Source: an uncultured Succinatimonas sp.
GTDB taxonomy: Bacteria > Pseudomonadota > Gammaproteobacteria > Enterobacterales > Succinivibrionaceae
Direction of reading: 5' to 3'
Length of the DNA stretch: 7,195 nucleotides
Assembly: GCA_905201175.1 (NCBI GenBank)
Contig: CAJKNC010000079.1
Span: 1 to 7,195, forward strand
In this document: piece by piece, positions 1 to 6,160 of the stretch
Layout: the number at the start of each line of letters is the position of its first letter
Numbering within the stretch: position 1 is the first letter of the stretch
Translations under genes and position numbers: made by a program
Notes under the pieces: model-generated
What the model saw: the letters and a program-made list of their open reading frames with translations, nothing else
Databases searched by the model: none
What the model was told of the DNA's origin: nothing

Positions 1-101
1 ATCTAAGTAAACAAATTTATCCCAGCAAAATATAAACAGCATAAATATTAGGTTAATATTTTATAAAAAATACAATTATCAAACAAACTTTTATCTTAGG
101 A

Positions 102-2660
102 TTGGCTTCAATAAGTTTTAATAGCTTTTGTTACGCTGCTGAAGACATAAATGGAAACAGTAGCAATGGTAATGTAGCTGTCAATTCTGGAGAAGAATAT
201 GGCGAAGTCAGCGGCTATTATCAATATGTAGATGGCAAAACTCAAAGCAGTGACATAGAAATATTAGGGGGGGGGAATACAGTTAATGTACAAGGTACAG
301 CAAATGAAATAAATGGCATTTGGGGCTGGTCTGATGGAGATAATAACTCTTCAGTAAATGTGACTGTATCCGACAGTACTGTTATATTAGATGGAGGTAC
401 AGTAAAAAATGAAAAAACATCAACAAGCGGCTATTCAGGCGGAAATATAAACGGAAATTTTGCTTATTCCTCTTATAAAAAAGCTACAGCACAAAACGGC
501 AGTGTTTCTATCATTAACGGCACTGTAGGAATCGGGAAAGGAACCGTTTACGGCATCAATGGAAGCTTTGCTCAATCAGATCATGACAGCGCATTTGCTG
601 ATAACGGTGAAGTTACAATATCAGGAACAAGTACAATAGATTTTACTAGTATTCCTAATAACACTTACAGGGGAATTACTGGCAGTCAGGCTATTACTAA
701 TGAGTGGAATACTGACAGCAAAGCTGACGCTACAGCAAAAAACGGCAAAATAACCATTAGCGGCGGAACCATACAAAATAACAAGATTTATATTATTGGC
801 AATCTAGCATATGCTAATGGAGATTCAGGCGGCGACGCATATGCAGACAGCGGAAGCGTTACCATAAGTGAAGATACTGGTGCTACCAATATTTATTCAT
901 CTATACGCGGCAGCTATGCTAGAACCACTACAGGTAATGCTACTGCTATCAATAGTACTGTAACTATAAAAGGCGGTAATCTCAGCAATGTAATTTATGG
1001 CGGATACGCTTTATCAAATAAAGGCAATAATCGTGATATTGAAGTCAGCGGCAATACAGTAAATATCTCTGGAGGAAACGTTTCAACCATAGTAGGCGGA
1101 TATGGAGAAAATTTTGGAACAAGCGGTGAATCAATAACTATAGAAAACAATAAAATTACTATTGGAGGGAATGCCTCTGTAACAGGAATCGTTGCAGGAG
1201 GTTACTTTAGATATAAAAACTTCAATAACGATAAAAACTTTAAAGGTATAATAAAAGATAACACTATAACCATAACCGGAAATGCAAATCTAAGCGAAGC
1301 TGATTTATGGGGCTTAATGATTGATAATACAGCATTAATTACTGAAGAATCAGGCAACAATCTAATCATTGATAACTGGAAAGGAAGCGTAAACAGTCTC
1401 AATAATTTCGACGCTATTGAATTTAAGAATATCACTTGGGAAAACGAAGGCATAGTTATTAATGTATTAAATAATGATGCAGCATCTTCTTTAGCAGATA
1501 CTCAGATTGATCTAAGAGGCAGTACGACATTAGCTGGCGGAACTTCATTAAAGAAAAATGACTATATGTACTTTATAAAAAGAGCCAACGGTTCTTCTAT
1601 TGAAACTAGCCCAAATAACATCTTAGTTAATCGTGAAGAAAACCACGACAATATATTTACAGCCGGCGTAGCTTTGCAAGGAACAGGAAAAGTTGAAGTA
1701 GAAGAAGACGGCAGCGTTAAATATACTATTACAAGCGTTCAAAATAATGAGCAGACAAATATAGTTCCCATCAATCAATCCTTAGCAGCTGCTTTCATAA
1801 TCAGCGGCAATGATCTGGTCGTTGATGGCTTAAATGCCATGGAACAAGATCAATTATTCGGAGTAAAAACCTTTGCCATAGTAGAGGGCAATGATAGTTC
1901 CTATGATGTAGCCGAGGATATAAAAGTAAACGGCTGGAACGGCTTATACGGTATCGGCGATATTAACGAATTAGAAGACGGTAATTTTTCATATGCTGTT
2001 TTCTATGAAAACGGCATAGCAAATTACAGAACATTTAACCGTTTTATGAATGAAATTATTCGCGGAGATGGAAGGGTAATCTACAACGGCGGCGGTCTTG
2101 CAGGCAGATACAGAAAGCATAACGGCTTTTATGCTGAAGCCTCTATTCGTGCCGGCGAATTAAGAAATCAAATGAAAAATATGCTTAGAGATGGCAACGG
2201 CAATGTCTACGGATACAATACAGAAGGCACATACTATGCTTTTCATTTAGGTACAGGCAAGATTTTTGATATTAAGGAAGAGCAAAACTTAGACGTATAT
2301 TGCAGATATTATCATACCTACAATGAAGGAGATACTTTTACTGTTGCCGGAGATAGATTTGACATAGACTCAATTACCAGCGATAAAGTTCGTATAGGCA
2401 CGAGATATAACATAAATCATACTCAAAATCTGAATACCTATTTAGGCCTAGCCTTTGAATATGAATTTAATGGCGAAGTTGACGTCAGTGTAAATGATCT
2501 GGATCTGCCCGGAGAAAAATTACAGGGAAGCAGCGGTTATGCCGAAATCGGTTTTGTACAGCAAAATGATTCCCCATGGAGCTTTGAAGGCCGTGCACGC
2601 GGCTATGTTGGAGTAAGAGAAGGCATAAGCGGCCTGCTTAGGGTTACATATTCCTTCTAA
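102..2660 (+). CDS. Autotransporter adhesin with repetitive beta-helical passenger and C-terminal outer-membrane barrel; probably phase-variable
   Basis: Type V secretion (autotransporter) protein: a signal peptide for Sec export, a surface-exposed passenger, and a barrel that inserts in the outer membrane. From the TTG at 102 it has 852 residues. Residues about 56-400 are roughly nine degenerate units of 33-45 residues built on patterns such as NGxVTISGGT and YGGYA, rich in Gly, Asn, Ser and Thr, as in beta-helical passengers. Residues about 400-600 are linker, and about 610-852 alternate as beta strands and end VTYSF, the usual barrel C-terminus with terminal Phe. The start is uncertain. 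TTG 102 leaves no basic n-region, whereas the open frame runs back to codon 57 and reads KNTIIKQTFILGLASISF before CYAAED. An ATA at 63 would give a complete signal peptide, with AGG at 50-52 as a possible ribosome site. There is no ATG in positions 1-101. A nine-G run (267-275) encodes Gly-Gly-Gly. Ligand unknown. The family assignment is solid; the adhesin role is inferred. Confidence 0.85.
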   Translation: MASISFNSFCYAAEDINGNSSNGNVAVNSGEEYGEVSGYYQYVDGKTQSSDIEILGGGNTVNVQGTANEINGIWGWSDGDNNSSVNVTVSDSTVILDGGTVKNEKTSTSGYSGGNINGNFAYSSYKKATAQNGSVSIINGTVGIGKGTVYGINGSFAQSDHDSAFADNGEVTISGTSTIDFTSIPNNTYRGITGSQAITNEWNTDSKADATAKNGKITISGGTIQNNKIYIIGNLAYANGDSGGDAYADSGSVTISEDTGATNIYSSIRGSYARTTTGNATAINSTVTIKGGNLSNVIYGGYALSNKGNNRDIEVSGNTVNISGGNVSTIVGGYGENFGTSGESITIENNKITIGGNASVTGIVAGGYFRYKNFNNDKNFKGIIKDNTITITGNANLSEADLWGLMIDNTALITEESGNNLIIDNWKGSVNSLNNFDAIEFKNITWENEGIVINVLNNDAASSLADTQIDLRGSTTLAGGTSLKKNDYMYFIKRANGSSIETSPNNILVNREENHDNIFTAGVALQGTGKVEVEEDGSVKYTITSVQNNEQTNIVPINQSLAAAFIISGNDLVVDGLNAMEQDQLFGVKTFAIVEGNDSSYDVAEDIKVNGWNGLYGIGDINELEDGNFSYAVFYENGIANYRTFNRFMNEIIRGDGRVIYNGGGLAGRYRKHNGFYAEASIRAGELRNQMKNMLRDGNGNVYGYNTEGTYYAFHLGTGKIFDIKEEQNLDVYCRYYHTYNEGDTFTVAGDRFDIDSITSDKVRIGTRYNINHTQNLNTYLGLAFEYEFNGEVDVSVNDLDLPGEKLQGSSGYAEIGFVQQNDSPWSFEGRARGYVGVREGISGLLRVTYSF
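267..275 (+). repeat. Poly-G tract (9 G), probable slipped-strand phase-variation switch
   Basis: Nine consecutive G residues encode three Gly codons early in the passenger, in a visibly A+T-rich gene. With ten G the frame reads GAA TAC AGT TAA and stops at once. With eight G it stops at a TAA twelve codons past the tract. Either slip therefore switches the protein off. This is the known architecture of contingency loci in surface genes; that the tract actually varies is inferred. Confidence 0.75.
267..1300 (+). repeat. Degenerate passenger repeats, about nine units of 33-45 codons
   Basis: Each unit tends to hold a short Gly-aromatic strand (NGSFAQ, TGSQAI, IGNLAY, RGSYAR, YGGYAL, VGGYGE, AGGYFR), a polar loop and then a strand of the form VTISGGT or ITIGGNA. 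The periodicity is visible at the protein level; the DNA units are too diverged to be recent tandem duplications. Beta-helix or beta-roll coils of a surface passenger are the likely structure. Unit borders are approximate. Confidence 0.6.
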
Positions 2661-2716
2661 AGAAAGAATATGAGCTTTTAGTTCACCTTAAAATTCATAA
2701 AATTTTCATCACATAG

Positions 2717-2747
2717 AGGAACAAGTTCCTATCGATCATACTATACT
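2717..2747 (+). promoter_or_regulatory. Candidate promoter with overlapping operator-like palindrome upstream of the esterase gene
   Basis: A 14-bp inverted repeat, AGGAAC-AA-GTTCCT, lies at 2717-2730. Twelve bases on is TATACT (2742-2747), one mismatch from the -10 consensus. At 17-bp spacing the -35 position falls on GAACAA inside the palindrome and is a poor match, so a regulator binding the palindrome could activate or repress. The rest of the 137-bp gap between the two genes holds no clear terminator. Inferred from sequence pattern only. Confidence 0.3.
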
Positions 2748-2797
2748 CTATTACATTACTTAAAATTAACAAATCCATAAGGGAAAATAGTAATTAG

Positions 2798-3823
2798 ATG
2801 AAGCATCAAATAACTTTTCTTATAATCGGGCTCCTTTTTTCAGGAATAACCCAAGCTGCAGACATTGATAGAAATTTTCCAGTTCCTAAAACTGTAAGCC
2901 CAGACATGCAAAAAAGCATTGAAGCGGTAAATACAAACTGGAAATTCAGTATCAAATCAGCAGAGGAATGGTTTCCGCTAATTGATGCCTCATATCAGCA
3001 TGGCAGAAATAACTCCAAAATAATGGCTGATTATTTCAACGTTAGCATCAACGAAGGATATATCGGCGATGTTCATACCTATACTATTACCCCGCCGTCT
3101 GTTCCTAAAAATCATCAGGACAAGATAATTTTATTCATTCACGGTGGCGGTTATGTATTAAATCCAGGAATTGCAGGTATTGATGAAGGCGTGATGCTGT
3201 CTGGAATCGGCGGCTATAAAGTTGTTGCGGTTGACTATAGAATGGCTCCGCAGTATCCGTATCCTGCAGCGATTGACGATGCATTTGCGGTATACAAAGC
3301 ATTGCTTGAAAAATATCCAGGCAAAAATATCGGCGTTTTCGGATCTTCAACCGGCGGCGCTATGACTTTAATTTTAGCCATGCAAGCTCGCGACAGCAAA
3401 GCTGCAATGCCAGGAGCTATCGCTCCTTGTACGCCATGGACTGATTTGACTAAAACCGGGGACTCCTACTACACCAATGAACTTGTCGATAACACTCTTG
3501 TAGGTTATGACGGCTGGATTGATGATGCTGCTCTTGCCTATGCCAATGGAAATGACTTAAAAGATCCGTATCTTTCACCGATTTACGGTGACGTTTCAGA
3601 TTTTCCTCCTACTCTGCTAGTGTCAGGAACTCGAGATCTGTTCTTAAGCAATACAGTAAGAATGCAGCAAAAACTGCTTGAGGCTGGAATCGAAAATAAC
3701 CTTATTGTATACGAGGGTCAATCACATTGTCAGTTTTACCTAGGACTGCCGCCAACGGCAAAAGAGCTTCAAGATCATTATAAAAATCTGACCAGCTTCT
3801 TTGACAAACACCTTGGCAAATAA
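2798..3823 (+). CDS. Exported alpha/beta-hydrolase esterase, hormone-sensitive-lipase (HSL) family
   Basis: 341 residues. Residues 1-20 form a Sec signal peptide (MKH, hydrophobic core, TQA before ADID), so the enzyme is probably periplasmic or secreted. HGGG at 115-118 is the oxyanion-hole motif that defines the HSL (family IV) lipases and esterases. GSSTG at 182-186 is the GxSxG nucleophile elbow with Ser184, a variant of the usual GDSAG. Asp280 (GTRDLF) and His310 (QSHCQF) complete the Ser-Asp-His triad. DYRMAP at about 147-152 is also typical of the family. It should hydrolyse carboxyl esters of short or medium acyl chains; the natural substrate cannot be read from sequence. The ATG at 2798 is preceded by AAGGGA at 2779-2784, with slightly long spacing. 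It lies 137 bp behind the autotransporter gene in the same orientation, but nothing shows that the two share a transcript or a task. Confidence 0.88.
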   Translation: MKHQITFLIIGLLFSGITQAADIDRNFPVPKTVSPDMQKSIEAVNTNWKFSIKSAEEWFPLIDASYQHGRNNSKIMADYFNVSINEGYIGDVHTYTITPPSVPKNHQDKIILFIHGGGYVLNPGIAGIDEGVMLSGIGGYKVVAVDYRMAPQYPYPAAIDDAFAVYKALLEKYPGKNIGVFGSSTGGAMTLILAMQARDSKAAMPGAIAPCTPWTDLTKTGDSYYTNELVDNTLVGYDGWIDDAALAYANGNDLKDPYLSPIYGDVSDFPPTLLVSGTRDLFLSNTVRMQQKLLEAGIENNLIVYEGQSHCQFYLGLPPTAKELQDHYKNLTSFFDKHLGK

Positions 3824-3833
3824 ATGAAATTTA

Positions 3834-3865
3834 ATAACAGATTATTAAATATAATAATCTGTTAT
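3834..3865. terminator. A+T-rich 13-bp hairpin after the esterase gene, possible terminator
   Basis: ATAACAGATTATT (3834-3846) and its exact reverse complement (3853-3865) enclose a 6-base loop, starting 11 bases after the esterase stop. No run of T follows on either strand, so it is not a textbook intrinsic terminator. It separates the esterase from the CRISPR array and could stabilise or end transcripts from the left. Confidence 0.45.
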
Positions 3866-3888
3866 ATAAGGATTATTTGACTTTCATA

Positions 3889-3997
3889 ATATTAATTCTT
3901 CAGCAAGCTGATTTATAATTGAAACAGTTTGTGATGCTGCTGTCGTCTCAGATATGGCGGGTTTCAGTTCTTTAACAAGTTGATTTATAATTGAAAC
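3889..3997 (+). CRISPR. Minimal type II CRISPR array: two 37-nt repeats, one 35-nt spacer
   Basis: Repeat 1 is 3889-3925, the spacer is 3926-3960 and repeat 2 is 3961-3997. The repeats match at 30 of 37 positions. All seven differences lie in the first 20 bases; the last 17 are identical. Repeat 2 has matching ends, GTTTCA and TGAAAC. It begins GTTTCAGTT, as does the F. novicida type II-B repeat as I remember it. A perfect -10 box, TATAAT, lies near the 3' end of each repeat (3914-3919, 3986-3991), placing transcription starts near the first spacer base, as in repeat-borne promoters of some type II systems. The tracrRNA anti-repeat at 4117-4174 also puts crRNA on the + strand, opposite to the cas genes. 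The spacer is more G+C-rich than its surroundings, consistent with foreign origin. No protospacer can be named. Confidence 0.85.
3914..3919 (+). promoter_or_regulatory. Candidate crRNA promoter -10 box inside repeat 1
   Basis: TATAAT matches the sigma-70 -10 consensus exactly and ends six bases (TGAAAC) before the spacer. Initiation would occur at or just inside the spacer and yield a short spacer-repeat crRNA. No good TTGACA lies at the right distance. The same box recurs in repeat 2 at 3986-3991. Inferred by analogy with repeat-embedded promoters in Neisseria and Campylobacter. Confidence 0.5.
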
Positions 3998-4001
3998 TCT
4001 G

Positions 4002-4028
4002 ACTATTTTTCTTCTGGGAACAAATAGT
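4002..4028 (+). other. Hairpin just after the last repeat
   Basis: ACTATTT-TTC (4002-4011) pairs with GAA-C-AAATAGT (4018-4028), giving ten base pairs with one bulged C. It begins four bases after repeat 2, so it could mark the 3' end of the array transcript or fold within RNA started from the repeat-2 promoter. No T run follows. Function inferred. Confidence 0.35.
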
Positions 4029-4048
4029 TAAAATTTCGTTTGAATCCT

Positions 4049-4100
4049 AATTTTTCGCAAATGAAAAATTGCACAAAAAACCTTGTTTTTTGCGAAAAAT
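4049..4100. repeat. Interleaved inverted repeats in the leader-like zone between array and tracrRNA
   Basis: Three pairings compete. AATTTTTC (4049-4056) pairs with GAAAAATT (4063-4070). CAAAAAAC (4074-4081) pairs with GTTTTTTG (4085-4092). A perfect 12-bp pair, ATTTTTCGCAAA (4050-4061) with TTTGCGAAAAAT (4089-4100), excludes both. This A+T-rich DNA flanks the intact repeat, so it may be the acquisition leader. It also overlaps the likely tracrRNA promoter. The pairings are direct observation; the role is inferred. Confidence 0.5.
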
Positions 4101-4110
4101 GAGGTATCAT
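4083..4110 (+). promoter_or_regulatory. Candidate tracrRNA promoter
   Basis: TTGTTT (4083-4088) and TATCAT (4105-4110) are separated by 16 bp and would start transcription about seven bases later, near 4117, where the anti-repeat begins. An alternative is TTGCGA (4090-4095) with TAGTAT (4114-4119). The -35 lies inside an inverted repeat, so DNA or nascent-RNA structure could affect it. Both boxes are imperfect. Confidence 0.4.
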
Positions 4111-4116
4111 GAATAG

Positions 4117-4236
4117 TATATAAATCAATTTTTAAAGGAAATCACTAGAATTTTTATTCATAGTGAGCTGAAATCACACAAAGTCAAGATTGAATCCGGC
4201 AACTGCCCTATGTGCATCCGGGTATTTATTTTTGTA
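4117..4236 (+). ncRNA. Probable type II-B tracrRNA with split anti-repeat
   Basis: tracrRNA pairs with the crRNA repeat, recruits RNase III and is bound by Cas9. Segment 4119-4137 pairs with repeat bases 10-29 (one bulged C, one G-U). Segment 4166-4174, AGCUGAAAU, pairs with repeat bases 1-9, GUUUCAGUU (two G-U). Between them, 4143-4165 folds on itself: CACTA-GAAT, loop TTTT, ATTC-A-TAGTG. The duplex would thus be a three-way junction. The tail from 4168 (CUGAAAUCA, then AAAGU, UUGAA, CCGG, CUG in order) follows the order of the F. novicida tracrRNA tail as I recall it. CCGG at 4196-4199 and 4218-4221 can pair, followed by a T-rich end (TATTTATTTTTG), a plausible terminator. The RNA converges on cas4. 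The ends are estimates; the strand is set by the terminator and tail order. Confidence 0.75.
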
Positions 4237-4270
4237 CCTAATCTCATACTTTTGCTATGAGGTTGTACAA
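4232..4270. terminator. Hairpin between convergent tracrRNA and cas4, possible bidirectional terminator
   Basis: TTGTAC (4232-4237) pairs with GTACAA (4265-4270), and inside it CTCATA (4243-4248) pairs with TATGAG (4256-4261), separated by an internal loop. It lies just downstream of cas4 (- strand) and at the tracrRNA end (+ strand), where converging transcripts should stop. No clear U run follows on the - strand, so termination is an inference from position. Confidence 0.4.
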
Positions 4271-4274
4271 GTTC

Positions 4275-4883
4275 TTAAAATCTATCGGCACAGAAATTAA
4301 AGTATTCGCATTGACAGCACTTTCCTTCTGTAGCTGATGAATTAGGCATTACGCCTTTTTCAATGATATTGATTACATGATCTCTTATAGAAAGAGTTTT
4401 ATCTCTTAAATACTGATCTATTTCTATATCAAATGTTTTTCCTTTTTTGCCTATAAGGATAAAACCTTTTGATATTTTCATACTGTACATTGATTCAGCA
4501 GCCATAGCATAAGCTGTAAGCTGTACTTTCTCTGCTAAGTTTAACTTTACCCTATCGCTTAATTTAAATTCAACGATATATTTATCTGTTTTTGTTGATA
4601 AGATTGAATCGCAGATTCCATGCATTTTCAGTTCTTCACTGCATAAATAAACATTATGTTTTATATTGCATTCTAAGGAATCGATACCAAATTTCTTTAA
4701 ATTTCTGCGCTTACTTAGCATTTCATAGCGATCATGCTCTTTAACTCCTTGATTAACCCAAAGAGGATATTTCACATCAAGATGCATACATTCCTGAAAA
4801 AAAGGAATACGCGGACAAAAACAAAATTGCCTAAGCAGCGATATTGGCACGCTATATTGTTTCGAATCCATCAACTGAGACAT
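4275..4883 (-). CDS. cas4: Cas4, RecB-like nuclease with iron-sulfur cluster
   Basis: Cas4 trims prespacers and helps select the PAM end during spacer acquisition with Cas1-Cas2. From the ATG at 4883 it is 202 residues, normal for the family. The PD-(D/E)xK nuclease core is complete: His50 (GVKEHDR), Asp92 (GICDSIL), Glu105 and Lys107 (VEFKLS), then Gln121 and Tyr125 (QLTAY). Cys23 (FCPR) and Cys189, Cys192 and Cys198 near the C-terminus (CxxCxxxxxC) are the expected 4Fe-4S ligands. The start is ambiguous: in-frame TTG 4904 has no ribosome site, ATG 4883 has a weak AAAG upstream, and ATG 4871 is also possible. With 4883, cas4 overlaps cas2 by 32 bases, implying translational coupling. It is the last gene of the operon; among type II systems cas4 after cas2 is the mark of subtype II-B. 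Confidence 0.93.
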   Translation of the reverse strand: MSQLMDSKQYSVPISLLRQFCFCPRIPFFQECMHLDVKYPLWVNQGVKEHDRYEMLSKRRNLKKFGIDSLECNIKHNVYLCSEELKMHGICDSILSTKTDKYIVEFKLSDRVKLNLAEKVQLTAYAMAAESMYSMKISKGFILIGKKGKTFDIEIDQYLRDKTLSIRDHVINIIEKGVMPNSSATEGKCCQCEYFNFCADRF

Positions 4884-5163
4884 ATTTAAAATCTTTATAG
4901 CCAAAACAATTTTTTATAATATCTTGCTCTGTTAAATTAGTTTGTATGTATAAACATTTATCAGTTTTCTTATCTAATAGATCGCTTACTAATCTCCTTA
5001 TTGAAGAAATTTCAGCTTTAGTTAACTCTCCAAAAAACACAGATTTTTGTATAGGCATTAAGCCAAAATCCTTAAGACTTTTATAAAGCTTATTTCTGGT
5101 TTTAACATTTTCAATATCGTAACAAACTATATATCTAGAATATAATCTACTTTGACTTACCAT
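4852..5163 (-). CDS. cas2: Cas2, CRISPR adaptation subunit
   Basis: 103 residues, a usual Cas2 length. Cas2 dimers bridge two Cas1 dimers and form the platform that measures and integrates new spacers. The first beta strand carries the expected motif YIVCYDIEN with Asp16 at its end, followed by a helix (TRNKLYKSLKDFG) and a second strand region (QKSVFFGEL), matching the ferredoxin-like fold. The ATG at 5163 overlaps the cas1 stop by seven bases (ATGGTAA), and AAGGGA about eleven bases upstream, inside cas1, can serve as its ribosome site. The 3' end overlaps cas4. Confidence 0.95.
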   Translation of the reverse strand: MVSQSRLYSRYIVCYDIENVKTRNKLYKSLKDFGLMPIQKSVFFGELTKAEISSIRRLVSDLLDKKTDKCLYIQTNLTEQDIIKNCFGYKDFKYVSVDGFETI

Positions 5164-6158
5164 TTGAAAATGTATCCCTTGTACTTATTACTGCCAGAAA
5201 TAGCTCCTGCAAGCTTATAAGCCTGTCTTTGCAAAATATTTTCCAACTTAACTTTTTTATTATTGTATGGATACTTAGTCTGCATTGTTTGATGCACTGT
5301 GTTGGTCAATACAATTTTAAGCTTACTATTCAAGCAAGAATAAGAAGACAGCATATCTCTTAGCTTAATTAAATTTCTATCCACTACCCAAGCGCGATAT
5401 TCTTCCATCAAATCTAAAACAAGCGATGGCTTACCTGGCCTATCTGTATGATATATACCTGCAAATACTTCTAAGCCAGCATTATCCAAAGCCTGCCAAA
5501 CATAACTTTCTAAAATTGCATAGGACCAATTTAAAGATTGATTTGTAATACTACTTGCATACCTCCCCTCACGCTTTATAAAATCATCAGGAAATAAAGA
5601 TGTATTCGCTAAAGTTTCAAAATAGAACCGCGCACTTAATCCCTCAAGACCTAACAGAGAATTTCTCCAATTTCTATACTCATTAAAATGCAGTCCTTTT
5701 ATTTGCTCTATAAGAGAATTAATTTTTCTTATATTGAACATCAAGTATTGATATTTATCGTTTACATCATTATGCAAGTACTTAGAAAAATATAATAAAA
5801 CAGCTCTTTGGTTTCGAACCTTAGTTAAAACAAATTCTTTTGAAAGTTCAAAGCAGCTGCTATCATTAGATATAAAATTAAACTGTGACTTTCTTAAAGC
5901 AACTGTTGCATGCTGATTCTGACCAATAACAGCAGAAATCACCCTAGATCTAAAATCTAAAAAGAAAATCTTTATGCCTCGATTAGCGCATGCCTGAATT
6001 AAATCAGCTGATATAGACACTCCTGACTTAGCTATGCTTATGCCTCTTAAATGAGACAAGGCAATTTCCTTGATTATTTCACCGTTTTGCTTAACAACCA
6101 AGCATTGACTGGAAATTCCAAGAAAACTGCCAAAATCAGTTACTGTTAAATATCTCAT
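5157..6158 (-). CDS. cas1: Cas1, CRISPR integrase
   Basis: 333 residues, full length. Cas1 catalyses integration of prespacers at the leader end of the array as a Cas1-Cas2 complex. An N-terminal beta domain (about 1-85) is followed by the helical catalytic domain. The metal-binding residues are present: Glu172 (GLEGLSARFYF), His237 (GIYHTDRPGKPSLVLDL) and the acidic pair Asp249 and Glu252 (DLMEEYRAW). The conserved Arg255 follows. No frameshift or internal stop occurs, so the enzyme appears functional. The ATG at 6158 lies two bases after the stop of the upstream 335-codon frame, and cas2 overlaps its end, so the three adaptation genes depend on transcription from the right. Separate Cas1 and Cas4 in the order cas1-cas2-cas4 fit II-B, not V-A or V-B. 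Confidence 0.96.
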   Translation of the reverse strand: MRYLTVTDFGSFLGISSQCLVVKQNGEIIKEIALSHLRGISIAKSGVSISADLIQACANRGIKIFFLDFRSRVISAVIGQNQHATVALRKSQFNFISNDSSCFELSKEFVLTKVRNQRAVLLYFSKYLHNDVNDKYQYLMFNIRKINSLIEQIKGLHFNEYRNWRNSLLGLEGLSARFYFETLANTSLFPDDFIKREGRYASSITNQSLNWSYAILESYVWQALDNAGLEVFAGIYHTDRPGKPSLVLDLMEEYRAWVVDRNLIKLRDMLSSYSCLNSKLKIVLTNTVHQTMQTKYPYNNKKVKLENILQRQAYKLAGAISGSNKYKGYIFKW

Positions 6159-6160
6159 AT

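Noticed and set aside
996..1003. TATGGCGG in the autotransporter gene matches the 3' end of the CRISPR spacer
   Set aside because: Only eight bases match and ATA, not an NGG-like motif, follows; a chance match is likely in a Gly-rich gene.
1202..1453. Open frame of 83 codons on the - strand inside the autotransporter gene
   Set aside because: It is antisense to a clear coding sequence, has no recognisable domain and follows from the low-complexity repeats.
3135..3350. Open frame of 71 codons on the - strand inside the esterase gene
   Set aside because: It overlaps the oxyanion-hole to nucleophile region of a well-supported enzyme, so it is a shadow frame.
3998..4048. Possible third repeat or spacer after repeat 2
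   Set aside because: No third copy of the conserved ATTTATAATTGAAAC half follows at the expected distance; the sequence folds as a hairpin.
4275..6158. Assignment of the cas genes to type V-A, V-B or type I
   Set aside because: Those normally have cas4 before cas1 (or fused to it). Here the order is cas1-cas2-cas4, with a tracrRNA-like gene and a 37-nt GTTTCAG repeat, which points to II-B.
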